A model generated the notes under the pieces. That model made no database searches and was not told where the DNA came from. It worked only from the letters and a program-made list of their open reading frames with translations. From Myxococcales bacterium (GTDB lineage Bacteria; Myxococcota_A; Polyangia; Polyangiales; GCA-016699535): a stretch of DNA of 64,000 bases. How positions within the stretch are numbered: position 1 is the stretch's first letter; every line of letters starts with the position of its first letter. This document shows positions 45,586 to 53,175 of the stretch, one piece after another. The stretch is from positions 22,583-86,582 of the forward strand of contig JACKDX010000003.1 of NCBI GenBank assembly GCA_020633325.1, given 5' to 3'. Made by a program: the position numbers and the translations under genes.

Positions 45586-47275
45586 GTTTCTCCTCCCAGG
45601 CTGGTATGGACAATGATACCTTTGGGCCGAGAGGCGGCCGACCGACTGCGGGATCGAGAAGAATGAGCACCGCCGCATTGGTCCATCCGAAACCGATTTG
45701 ATTTTTGCTATAGCCAAACCGTATGCCCCGTGCGACAGCGGACTCCCTTGCAACAAGGTCGTATTTTTCGAAAATTGTGCCGTGTTCGCCAAACTCCTTG
45801 ACCACAACGTCGACAAAGGCACGGGCTACCTGATTGGCATCCTTGTCGTAGCCATATCGGCGTAGACCGAGCACGGCCATTTGCTCCAAGTTGCCCCATC
45901 CAAACGGAGCATCCCACTGATTGCCTGTTCGCTTGGCGCTCGTCATCAAACCGCCGGGTGCGCCGAACACACTCAAATTATCCACCAGACGCTTAGCCTG
46001 GCTGGCCGTGGCGATGCCAGCCCACATCGGCCAGTATGTAACGACAAACGGATAGTCGCGTCGCTTGCGGGTCACGAAGTTGTAATCGAGGAAAAGCCCA
46101 GCTTTTTCGTCCCACATGGTGCGTTGGATGGCTGCCTTTCGCTTTTCGCTGCGGCGAGTCCAGGTGCGTGCGGTTCGCGTATCTCCAAAATGCGCATAAA
46201 CCCACGCAATGTCCTGCTCCATCACGTAGAGCAACGTGTTCAGGCACACTGGATTGTGATCGATCACCCCAAGATTGAAAGGGCCGAACCGTTCCGAGGG
46301 ATCAAAGCCAGATTCACGCATCGATCGATCCGCCGTGAAAAACTCCATCGTCAACTCATCGTCTTTTTCACGGTAAAAACGTCCGGCCCGATATTCCTTG
46401 CCGTCTCCGGCGCGGAAAGCCGCTTTGACGCGGTCGTAATGTGAGAGGCCGTGTTCATCGACCTCGTCTGCCAATACCTCTGGCGCAGGTCCCGAACCTC
46501 CCGCATAATAACGCGATAGGCCTGTGGAGGGCGTATACTTTGGCGGCGCCATCCACAAAGCATAGTAGCGTTCCAGGAGTGGTAGAGCGCGCTTCAGCCA
46601 CCCCTCGTCGGGCACTCGTTCGAACACTTCCAGCACCATGCGCGACAAAAATGGCGGCTGCGAGCGCTCAAGAAAATACGTGCGATTGGCGTTGAGAACC
46701 TTGCCGTAATATTGAACCTGGTAGAGAGCATTGTCGGTCATGGCTTTCGCGAGTGCCACCTGGCTTGGCGTGCCGCTCTTCAGCAAACCAGTCAGCGTGA
46801 AATAGCTATCCCAGCCATACATCTCATTAAAACGCCCCCCCGGAACCACATATGGATAGGGAAGGTAGAGTAGGCCTTGTGTTGTTATGTCTGAATACTT
46901 CTCAGGTAGGATGTCGATGTATACGTCACTGGCGTGGTGGCGTTTGAGCAACAGCTCGAGTTTGGGCTTCAGATGCGCCACATCGTCTTTCCTTGGAATG
47001 TAGATGGGCCAGCGTGTCTGATGATGGAATTTCGGATCTCGCGCGGCTTTCGGGAGGTCATTTAGATCCCGGCTCAAGGCGCCCCATGCACTATCGATAT
47101 AATGAAGTACTCGCTCAAGACGGCGTGTGGGTCTGCTCGATGGAGCCGCGGCGGAGGTTTGAGGATGGCTCGCCTGAACTGTACTTGAAGGGGCAACGCC
47201 GTTGGCGCAACTCAAAACCAGGACGAGAGCAACCAACCCTGCCGCGTGAGCGGATCTAAACTGACAAAAGTTCAT
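45569..47275 (-). CDS. treA: Exported trehalase (GH37)
   Basis: 568 residues. MNFCQFRSAHAAGLVALVLV ends in an LSCANG lipobox, so it is probably a lipoprotein in the periplasm or outer surface. The trehalase signature 1 PGGRFNEMYGWDSYF and a variant of signature 2 (QWDAPFGWGNL) are present, with the barrel segments ADRSMRESGFDPSERFGPF and DYNFVTRKRRDYPFVVTYWP. It hydrolyses trehalose to two glucose. The following gene, overlapping by 17 bases, is a sugar porter. An inverted repeat and a direct repeat (47279-47319) sit immediately upstream. Confidence 0.9.
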   Translation of the reverse strand: MNFCQFRSAHAAGLVALVLVLSCANGVAPSSTVQASHPQTSAAAPSSRPTRRLERVLHYIDSAWGALSRDLNDLPKAARDPKFHHQTRWPIYIPRKDDVAHLKPKLELLLKRHHASDVYIDILPEKYSDITTQGLLYLPYPYVVPGGRFNEMYGWDSYFTLTGLLKSGTPSQVALAKAMTDNALYQVQYYGKVLNANRTYFLERSQPPFLSRMVLEVFERVPDEGWLKRALPLLERYYALWMAPPKYTPSTGLSRYYAGGSGPAPEVLADEVDEHGLSHYDRVKAAFRAGDGKEYRAGRFYREKDDELTMEFFTADRSMRESGFDPSERFGPFNLGVIDHNPVCLNTLLYVMEQDIAWVYAHFGDTRTARTWTRRSEKRKAAIQRTMWDEKAGLFLDYNFVTRKRRDYPFVVTYWPMWAGIATASQAKRLVDNLSVFGAPGGLMTSAKRTGNQWDAPFGWGNLEQMAVLGLRRYGYDKDANQVARAFVDVVVKEFGEHGTIFEKYDLVARESAVARGIRFGYSKNQIGFGWTNAAVLILLDPAVGRPPLGPKVSLSIPAWEEKHGPSH

Positions 47276-47278
47276 CTT

Positions 47279-47319
47279 GGCGTTCCGAAATAGCTCGGAA
47301 CCCTAAATCAAGGCGTTCC
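47279..47319. promoter_or_regulatory. Inverted and direct repeats upstream of trehalase
   Basis: GTTCCGA (47282-47288) and TCGGAAC (47295-47301) form a perfect 7-bp inverted repeat with 6-base spacing, starting seven bases before the trehalase ATG. The half-site is repeated: GGCGTTCC occurs at 47279-47286 and again at 47312-47319, 33 bases apart, about three helical turns. The layout fits an operator for sugar-responsive repression, or a hairpin masking the ribosome site. Confidence 0.4.
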
Positions 47320-47381
47320 CATGATGCAAGCCATTGCGGCGCTTCAGCGTGTTTTGTCTTAGCTTTCCTTTCTGGTGGTTG

Positions 47382-48665
47382 CTAGCCAAAAAAGTTCAGA
47401 TAGCCTGTGATAATCAGTGAGTTAATAAAGTCGATTAAAAAAGCTCCGACCAAGGGAATGATCAAAAAAGCGCGGGGGGCGGCGCCATACTTTTCAACCA
47501 GAGTTTTCATATTGGCCACCGCGGCGGGCGTAGCACCCAGCCCAAAGCCACAATGGCCTGCCGACATCACGGCCGCGTCGTAATCCTGTCCCATGACACG
47601 ATAGGTCACAAAATATGCGAATGCTGCCATCATGATCACTTGAAGTGCCAGGATCACAATCATAGAGCCGGCGGTATTGGCGAGCTCGATGAGATTGAGC
47701 GCCATCATGGCCATCGACAAGAAGATACCCAGAAAAACGGATCCCCAAAGATCGATGATGCGCGTGTTGATCCATTTAATTCCAGTGGCGTAACATATGT
47801 TGCGAATCGCCACGCCGACGAGCATGGCTCCGATGTAAACCGGAAATGTGAGATTGAGTTGGGTCATGCCAAAACTCACCCACGCCCCAAGCTTGATGCA
47901 AAGCGCGATGATCAGTAAGTGTGCGATGGTGGGACGCACCTCCCTGCCGAGTGCTTTGATGTCGCCGATCAGTCCGGAGGGCGCGACTTCCACAACCCCG
48001 CCATCCGGCGGGTGAGTATTGGTGGGCTCAGTACTGCGGAGTTCATGCACCCTCATCAAGCGCCCACCTACTGGTCCTCCCAGTAGACCGGCCGCCACCA
48101 GTCCAAATGTGGCCGACGCAATGCCCACGACAGCTGCGGAGGGGTAACCCGCCGCGACAATAACATCCGAAAACCCTATGGCGGTGCCATGTCCCCCGGT
48201 TAAACTGATACTTCCGCACAGTAGCCCGAGCAGCGGGGATTCCCCAAGCAGGGTCGCGACAGTCATACCGAGAGCGTTCTGCAAAATTGCGAGCAGCCCG
48301 GATATCGCACAAAAAAGAGGCAACTGCCAGCTGGCGCGTTTGACCAGTCCCCAACTTGCATTGAGGCCGATGCATACGAAGAACGCGACCAGGAATGGCC
48401 GGATGACATCAACCATGGGTCTTTGGGCCGCTTCGATCTCAGTGAGCACAAGCCAGTTCCACCAAGTTTCATCGACTCTTTGCTCAAGGGTAACGGCCAC
48501 GCCTGCGAGATTGGCGAACAAAATCAGTACACACACTGAAAGGCCGCCCGCGACGGGCGCGGGGATGTTAAATCGCGACAAAACACCGATATGGCGCACA
48601 AGTGCCTCGCCGAGGAGGAGCACAGGAACGGCAAGAAGAAGCAAAATCCATGGGGAAATTGTCAT
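47382..48665 (-). CDS. gltS: Sodium/glutamate symporter GltS
   Basis: 427 residues, about ten to twelve membrane helices, ESS family. The family pore motifs are seen: GSISLTGGHGTAIGF in the first half and SAGHCGFGLGATPAAVANM in the second, with INSLIITGYLNFF at the C-terminus. It imports glutamate with Na+. ATG 48665 is used; upstream in-frame codons read through the tRNA-Pro gene and are artificial. tRNA-Pro lies 67 bases upstream on the same strand. Confidence 0.92.
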   Translation of the reverse strand: MTISPWILLLLAVPVLLLGEALVRHIGVLSRFNIPAPVAGGLSVCVLILFANLAGVAVTLEQRVDETWWNWLVLTEIEAAQRPMVDVIRPFLVAFFVCIGLNASWGLVKRASWQLPLFCAISGLLAILQNALGMTVATLLGESPLLGLLCGSISLTGGHGTAIGFSDVIVAAGYPSAAVVGIASATFGLVAAGLLGGPVGGRLMRVHELRSTEPTNTHPPDGGVVEVAPSGLIGDIKALGREVRPTIAHLLIIALCIKLGAWVSFGMTQLNLTFPVYIGAMLVGVAIRNICYATGIKWINTRIIDLWGSVFLGIFLSMAMMALNLIELANTAGSMIVILALQVIMMAAFAYFVTYRVMGQDYDAAVMSAGHCGFGLGATPAAVANMKTLVEKYGAAPRAFLIIPLVGAFLIDFINSLIITGYLNFFG

Positions 48666-48732
48666 TGCCGCGCCCACTATAGGGGGCAATGGTGGGCAGG
48701 TAAAGCGCTCGTATGTCCGGCGGTGAAGACAG

Positions 48733-48807
48733 TCGGGGCGACTGGATTCGAACCAGCGACCCCTAGACCCCCAGTCTAGTGCGCTAACCAAGCTGCGCTA
48801 CGCCCCG
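48733..48807 (-). tRNA. tRNA-Pro (GGG)
   Basis: Minus strand: acceptor CGGGGCG/CGCCCCG, D-arm GCGC..GCGC, anticodon stem CTAGA/TCTAG with loop CTGGGGG giving anticodon GGG, T-arm GCTGG-TTCGAAT-CCAGT, discriminator A. CCA is not encoded (CTG follows). Confidence 0.95.
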
Positions 48808-48971
48808 AATCCTACCTTCTAAAGAAGGCGGGAACGCATCATACCGCAATCACTCTAGCGAGACAACACACCGTGCGCCTATTTCCGCACCGCCGCGCTG
48901 TTCTCCCTGGTATTTTCGTGCCGAGGGCATAGCGCCGGTCCTTGGCTGGCTCTAGTCCGTGCTTCGCACAC

Positions 48972-49281
48972 TTACTTTGATGAGCATTCTCCTAATGTGT
49001 CCACGCTCGTGCCCGCGGCTTGCGCGGAGCAAGGATTGAGATAGCTTTCACCATCGCAGCCGCAAACAGAATTGCGCTCTAATGTACACGCCTCTGGACG
49101 TGGCGCGCAGGTGCCTGGCATCGCGCAGCCCCCTGGGCTTCGGTTGCAAAACTCGTTCTCTTTGCAGACGGTGCCGGTTGGTTCGCACGCACGTAAACTT
49201 TCTGGGGGCGTGGATTCATTATCCGCGCAAAAGCGCGAGACAAGAAAAAATCAGTATCGATCAATGGAAGCGTATTTTCAC
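48972..49281 (-). pseudogene. Broken Kazal-domain lipoprotein gene
   Basis: In one minus-strand frame, bases 49250 down to 48972 encode a Cys-rich peptide whose second half reads TCAPRPEACTLERNSVCGCD, then GESYLNPCSAQAAGTSVDTL, then GECSSK and a stop. That is a Kazal/follistatin-type domain of the kind common in myxobacterial lipoproteins (CxPRPEACT...VCGCDGxxYxNxC..A..AGxSV...GxC). The first half, CEPTGTVCKENEFC, is the usual preceding Cys motif. No start codon exists in this frame after the stop at 49251-49253. A GTG at 49281 opens a signal-like peptide (VKIRFH, stop, SILIFSCLALL) in a different frame. So the gene carries a nonsense codon and a frameshift, or the sequence has errors there. 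Confidence 0.7.
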
Positions 49282-49292
49282 GACTTGTTGCG

Positions 49293-49565
49293 CTAAGCCT
49301 GACGGCTCGGGTTGGATGCTTGTGCACTCACCACGGCATCGGGAGATTGCACATTCCACCCATAGCCTATCTGCTGCTCAATCAGCTTCTCAGTACCCGG
49401 CCCCACAAGGCCATCTACCGAATAATTGAACAAGGCCTGTAACTTACGAACTGCACCATCCGTACGTTTGCCAAAATCTCCGTCTACCTCCACCTCAAAG
49501 CCAAGCTTAACCAACTTGTCTTGAAGCTCGCGAACTTGCTGACCCTTTGATCCTTGTTTTAACAT
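49293..49565 (-). CDS. Small peptidoglycan-binding-domain protein
   Basis: 90 residues, essentially one PG_binding_1 domain: LKQGSKGQQVRELQDKLVKL, VDGDFGKRTDGAVRKLQALF and VDGLVGPGTEKLI. ATG 49565 has a perfect AGGAGGT seven bases upstream; the longer open frame lacks any signal. There is no signal peptide, which is odd for a wall-binding domain; such small proteins may be phage- or export-system-derived or leave by another route. It is divergent from the ammonia-lyase gene and just upstream of the broken Kazal gene. Confidence 0.85.
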   Translation of the reverse strand: MLKQGSKGQQVRELQDKLVKLGFEVEVDGDFGKRTDGAVRKLQALFNYSVDGLVGPGTEKLIEQQIGYGWNVQSPDAVVSAQASNPSRQA

Positions 49566-49678
49566 GGCACCTCCTGTGAATTTCACTATTACATCACAGC
49601 ACTTTATGCAATGGGCTGCATTCCAAAGACACGCTGGGATGCCCTTATTCCCGCTGTTACAATAAGCCTGGTGGTTTT

Positions 49679-49692
49679 TAGCGCGTGCGCTA
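49679..49692. promoter_or_regulatory. Palindrome TAGCGC-GT-GCGCTA upstream of dpaL
   Basis: A perfect 6+2+6 inverted repeat about 35 bases before the ATG of the ammonia-lyase gene, in the divergent region. A possible -10 (TACAAT, 49658-49663) lies just upstream of it, so it would sit at the start of the transcript, a position typical of repressor sites. Confidence 0.35.
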
Positions 49693-49726
49693 TCCTCGTC
49701 GAACATAAGCCGAACCCATCGACTCT

Positions 49727-50971
49727 ATGAGCCACGCAAATTTTCCACAGCCCACAGCCATCCTCAAAAACCCTGCATACGATGCCGATCTTGTTTACCC
49801 CGAAGCACTGCAATCGGTCCTCAACCTCGAGCGTGCTCGCCAGAGTCTAACGGAAATCCAAAGCTGGCCTGGGTATCAGGTCACTCCGCTGCAGAGCTTA
49901 GCCGGGATCGCGCATGCCCTAGGCGTTGCCGACGTCTATTACAAGGACGAAGGCGGGCGCTTCGGCATAGGTAGTTTCAAAGCTTTGGGGGGAGCCTACG
50001 CAGTCTTGCGCACGCTCAAAAAACATATCAAAGAAACGACCGGCACATCGCCCAGCACCGAGGACATCCTAGCTGGTGTGTATCGAAACCTGGCTGCGCA
50101 GCTTACTGTCACCACAGCAACCGACGGCAACCACGGTCGTTCAGTGGCGTGGGGCGCGCGACTATTTGGCTGCGCGTGTACCGTATTCATTCACCGCACC
50201 GTCAGTGAAGGCCGCAAGCACGCCATTGAGCATTATGGCGCTCACGTGGTGCGCACCGACGGCAATTACGACGACGCTGTGAGGCAAGCCGATGAGAGTG
50301 CACGGCTCAACGGCTGGGCGTTGATTTCTGACACCTCGTACGAGGGCTATGATGATATCCCCAAGGACGTCATGCAGGGCTATACGGTGATGGTCCAGGA
50401 AGTGATCGACCAGCTCCCCGATTCTCATTGGCCGAGCCATGTCTTTGTACAAGGCGGGGTGGGTGCGTTGGCGGCGGCGGTATGCGCCCATATTTGGGAG
50501 AGCAGGCCACTTCAGCGCCCTCGCTTCGTGGTGGTTGAGCCCGACCGGGCCGCCTGTTTGTACGAGAGCGCCAAACATGGAAAGCCCGTCGTGATTCACG
50601 GCGAGCTCGATACCATGATGGCGGGTCTGGCCTGTGGCGAGATTTCAAAGCTGGCGTGGATGATTCTCGAAAAAGGCGCGCGCGACTTTGTCACCCTTCC
50701 CGACGAAGCAGCCATCGAGGCCATGCGCTGCTTAGCGCGGGGCGCGTTTGGAGATGCACCGATCGTGGCTGGCGAGTCGGCAGTGGCAGGCCTTGCGGTA
50801 TTGCTGGCGGCGATCTCACAGCCCCCTTTGAGGCACACGCTTGGTCTCACAGCGGATAGCCGGGTGCTTCTTTTCGGGACCGAAGGCGCAACCGATCCTG
50901 CACTGTACGAACGGATCGTCTCTGTACAAAGCTCGAGGCTCGAAGGAGACTCGCATCCGTGCCCGGCATGA
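49727..50971 (+). CDS. dpaL: Diaminopropionate ammonia-lyase
   Basis: 414 residues, fold-type II PLP enzyme. It splits 2,3-diaminopropionate to pyruvate and two ammonia. Family features: VYYKDEGGRFGIGSFKALGGAYA with the PLP lysine, TATDGNHGRSVAWGARLFG, the long insertion SDTSYEGYDDIPKDVMQGYTVM characteristic of DpaL, HVFVQGGVGALAAAV, MAGLACGEIS and a GTEGATDP end. It lies two relic genes away from an SbnI-like gene, whose relatives supply phosphoserine for diaminopropionate synthesis; any link is speculative. No strong Shine-Dalgarno is visible at ATG 49727. Confidence 0.92.
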   Translation: MSHANFPQPTAILKNPAYDADLVYPEALQSVLNLERARQSLTEIQSWPGYQVTPLQSLAGIAHALGVADVYYKDEGGRFGIGSFKALGGAYAVLRTLKKHIKETTGTSPSTEDILAGVYRNLAAQLTVTTATDGNHGRSVAWGARLFGCACTVFIHRTVSEGRKHAIEHYGAHVVRTDGNYDDAVRQADESARLNGWALISDTSYEGYDDIPKDVMQGYTVMVQEVIDQLPDSHWPSHVFVQGGVGALAAAVCAHIWESRPLQRPRFVVVEPDRAACLYESAKHGKPVVIHGELDTMMAGLACGEISKLAWMILEKGARDFVTLPDEAAIEAMRCLARGAFGDAPIVAGESAVAGLAVLLAAISQPPLRHTLGLTADSRVLLFGTEGATDPALYERIVSVQSSRLEGDSHPCPA

Positions 50972-51060
50972 GAAAGGCCTCCACATCTCTTGCTGCGGCC
51001 TCGGTAGTTTACGGCGCCAGTTGTCTTCAGCAACGTATTGGCTCACTCGTTGATTTCTAA

Positions 51061-51354
51061 CCTATCATATGTCAGGTAATCTGGGGGGAAGACGCTGTCT
51101 CCAAAGCTTTGCAATTGGTCCTACGACTCGGCGTCAAGGTTTTACCGCTTTCCGAGACGGCTCTGCTGCGCTCCGCTGACTGGGCCCACAAAGGTCTGAG
51201 CGGTTATGATGCAACATGCATTGCGCTTGCGGAGTCGCTGAATGCAAAATGGCTGACTGCCGATGTCGTGGCGGTCCGAAAAGCAGGTCGCAAAGTATCC
51301 CAGGGTCTAACTGACGGCTGTGACATCTGTAATCGGCCCTGCACGCCAACTTAA
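51061..51354 (+). pseudogene. VapC-type PIN toxin relic
   Basis: The frame from a stop at 51058-51060 to 51354 encodes the C-terminal two-thirds of a PIN-domain ribonuclease: CQVIWGEDAVSKAL (second acidic residue), LRLGVKVLPLSETAL, GLSGYDATCIALAE and NAKWLTADVVAV (two further catalytic aspartates). The first ~40 residues, including the first catalytic aspartate, are missing and there is no ATG or usable start in the remaining frame. The last ~18 residues also look unrelated. No antitoxin gene precedes it. A decayed toxin gene is the simplest reading. Confidence 0.7.
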
Positions 51355-51470
51355 GATTGCCAAGAACCGTAACCCGCCGAGCTTTGGCATCGGCAGCGTA
51401 TGCGGGCACCGATCTCCGACTAGGGCACCTAGACGGCATTCAGCTTCGCGGCATGCTACGGGTCGATATT

Positions 51471-51788
51471 TTATTGGCCGTTACGCTCACGGTGCTTGCA
51501 CCCAGGCCAGCAGCAGGGCCGACGCTGGCCTTCCTCCAGTTCCTCTTGGGTCCTACGGATACGGCGCTCTCTAGTCATGGTTTGCTTTGCGTCCTCGACC
51601 CAGCAGATGAACTCATTGCGCGCCAGCGGCGTAATGTCTCTCCAGGCCGCCAGTGCGGTGGAGCTCGACAATAGCGCCTTACGCAGATCGAGGGGCAGCT
51701 TATGCACCACCCCGCCTGGTACTCGATTGCTCGTCACAGAGATTGGAGTTTGAAACGAAGTGCCTTTGGCGGTCAAGCCTCCCGACAC
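51471..51788 (-). CDS. Single-domain YdeI/OmpD-associated family protein
   Basis: Up to 105 residues. The body matches the YdeI/OmpD-associated (bacteriocin-protection) family: FQTPISVTSNRVPGGVVHKL, PLDLRKALL, ITPLARNEFICWVEDAK, RERRIRRTQEELEEGQ and a C-terminal RRPCCWPGCKHRERNG. Family members of this size without the DUF1905 half exist, so it may be complete. The start is uncertain: GTG 51788 or TTG 51776, neither with good spacing to GGAGG. Function is not established; E. coli YdeI affects antimicrobial-peptide resistance. It sits between VapC and RelE relics. Confidence 0.75.
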   Translation of the reverse strand: MSGGLTAKGTSFQTPISVTSNRVPGGVVHKLPLDLRKALLSSSTALAAWRDITPLARNEFICWVEDAKQTMTRERRIRRTQEELEEGQRRPCCWPGCKHRERNGQ

Positions 51789-51809
51789 CGCCTAGAACGG
51801 CGGCGGCCC

Positions 51810-51988
51810 GATTTCGATGAGGCGCGCCGCCAGGCGGCGAGCAGGGTGTTTTTCGAAAAAATACGTACTCTTTTGTATTCCACACCACCAGCATGGCGAG
51901 TACGCGTGGGTGATGTGAAACGTTGACCCTCCTTACGAACCTCTACAAGTACCGCGTGGGCACGTATCGGATAATTTATCAGTGCTAA
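51810..51988 (+). pseudogene. RelE-type toxin relic, frameshifted
   Basis: One frame gives RRQAASRVFFEKIRTLL, resembling the helix before the RelE/ParE core, and ends at a stop at 51924-51926. A second frame immediately after gives NLYKYRVGTYRIIYQC and a stop at 51986-51988, which is the characteristic RelE C-terminal strand pair (LYKYRVGDYRIIY). The two halves are joined only by a frameshift, and the N-terminal strands are not recognisable. It is a decayed toxin gene without antitoxin. Confidence 0.6.
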
Positions 51989-52104
51989 CGAAACCAGCTC
52001 CTGGTGACCTGGATATCGGGTGGTTTCTCGCAGGCGCTCGCGGCATGTGTCAGCAAGAGATTTCGATTGCGCGGGAGGGCAGCTGTGCTACAGCGCATGC
52101 TCGA

Positions 52105-53175
52105 ATGGGATCTCGAATCGTTTTTGCTCTCGCGTGTATGATACTGACTCAGGCGGCGTGCCAGCCCCAGGGCCAAAAGTCGGCTGCCGCCCCTGCGCTT
52201 GGCCGAGCGGGCGCAGCTCAGACCGAGAGCTACATCGACCATCTTCAGCTTGAGATCGTGCCGCTCGAGCGGGTGATACCGCACGAGTACATCGATCCGG
52301 TCAGAGTGGACGATCTTGCAAAGTTCACTCAGTCCCATCAGCTTGTCGCCAATCCCATCATCGCTGCGCGCTCGGGGGACAACTACGTCGTCATGGATGG
52401 CGCAACACGCACCGCCGCATTGAAAAGCATTCATGCCTCGTACGGCATCGTCCAAGTTGTCAGAGAAGATACCGGCTTTTCCCTTGGTACCTGGTATCAC
52501 GCCATTCCATCATTCCCTGAGGACACGCTGGTGCGGCTCCTTGACGGGCTACCTTTGCTCAGAATCGAAGAGCTGCTGCTCTTGCCACCCAAAGATGAGC
52601 GATTTATTGGCACAGACATCGCGTATGTGGAGATGGCGAACGGCCGAGTGCTGGTCGTTCATCCCCGTCCGGGCGTCGAGGCGCTGGATGCCCTCAATCA
52701 GTTTACCGGCGCCTATACGGAGGCGGTCGGTGCGGGAGGTACATCGAAGGTACAAAGGACCCGCGCTGAGACACTGGAGGAAGCGCAGCAGCAGTTTGGG
52801 GCGGTGATGAAGGTGAGCGCACTGGTCATCTACCCGTCTTTGACACTGAACGATGTGACAGCTGTGGTCGACTCGGGGTCTTTCGTGCCGGCGGGGATCA
52901 CGCGTTCCATTGTCAATGGCCGCTTGCTGAACTTGTCTGTGCCGCTTGAGTGGCTTAGCGGCGGAGATATTGCCACTCGCAACCAAGAGCTTCTAGCCTT
53001 GGTTGCTAACAAAAAGGCCCGAGGCGAATACTTTGAGCTGCCTGCGGGAACGACTGTGTGCGAGGAGAATGGTCCAAGACCTTATGCTGAAGCGCTTATA
53101 GTCTTACAGCCATTCAACCTACGGTATTTCCCAACGGGGACGGGGGATTGTGAGCCGGACGGCATCTATGACTAG
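52105..53175 (+). CDS. Exported SbnI/ParB-fold protein (free serine kinase-like)
   Basis: 356 residues. ATG 52105 gives a hydrophobic signal MGSRIVFALACMILTQAAC, best read as a lipoprotein signal with an imperfect lipobox. Residues ~50-125 have the ParB/sulfiredoxin fold pattern: IVPLERVIPHEYIDPVRV, VANPIIAARSGDNYVVMDGA and TRTAALKSI. The later segment AVVDSGSFVPAGITRSIVNG followed by RLLNLSVPLEWL resembles the C-terminal part of SbnI, the free serine kinase of staphyloferrin B synthesis. The glutamate of the PHE motif and the aspartate of MDGATR sit where SbnI/SerK catalytic acids are expected; the usual DGxHR is DGATR here. The upstream frame to 51982 adds no signal. The partner gene overlaps its stop. 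Confidence 0.65.
   Translation: MGSRIVFALACMILTQAACQPQGQKSAAAPALGRAGAAQTESYIDHLQLEIVPLERVIPHEYIDPVRVDDLAKFTQSHQLVANPIIAARSGDNYVVMDGATRTAALKSIHASYGIVQVVREDTGFSLGTWYHAIPSFPEDTLVRLLDGLPLLRIEELLLLPPKDERFIGTDIAYVEMANGRVLVVHPRPGVEALDALNQFTGAYTEAVGAGGTSKVQRTRAETLEEAQQQFGAVMKVSALVIYPSLTLNDVTAVVDSGSFVPAGITRSIVNGRLLNLSVPLEWLSGGDIATRNQELLALVANKKARGEYFELPAGTTVCEENGPRPYAEALIVLQPFNLRYFPTGTGDCEPDGIYD

Noticed and set aside
48808..48971. Possible additional coding or RNA element between tRNA-Pro and the Kazal relic
   Set aside because: No frame with recognisable motifs and no stable structure seen by eye.
50968..51060. 30-codon frame overlapping the dpaL stop, with a signal-like sequence
   Set aside because: Very short, imperfect lipobox, no homologue recognised and no ribosome site; treated as chance.
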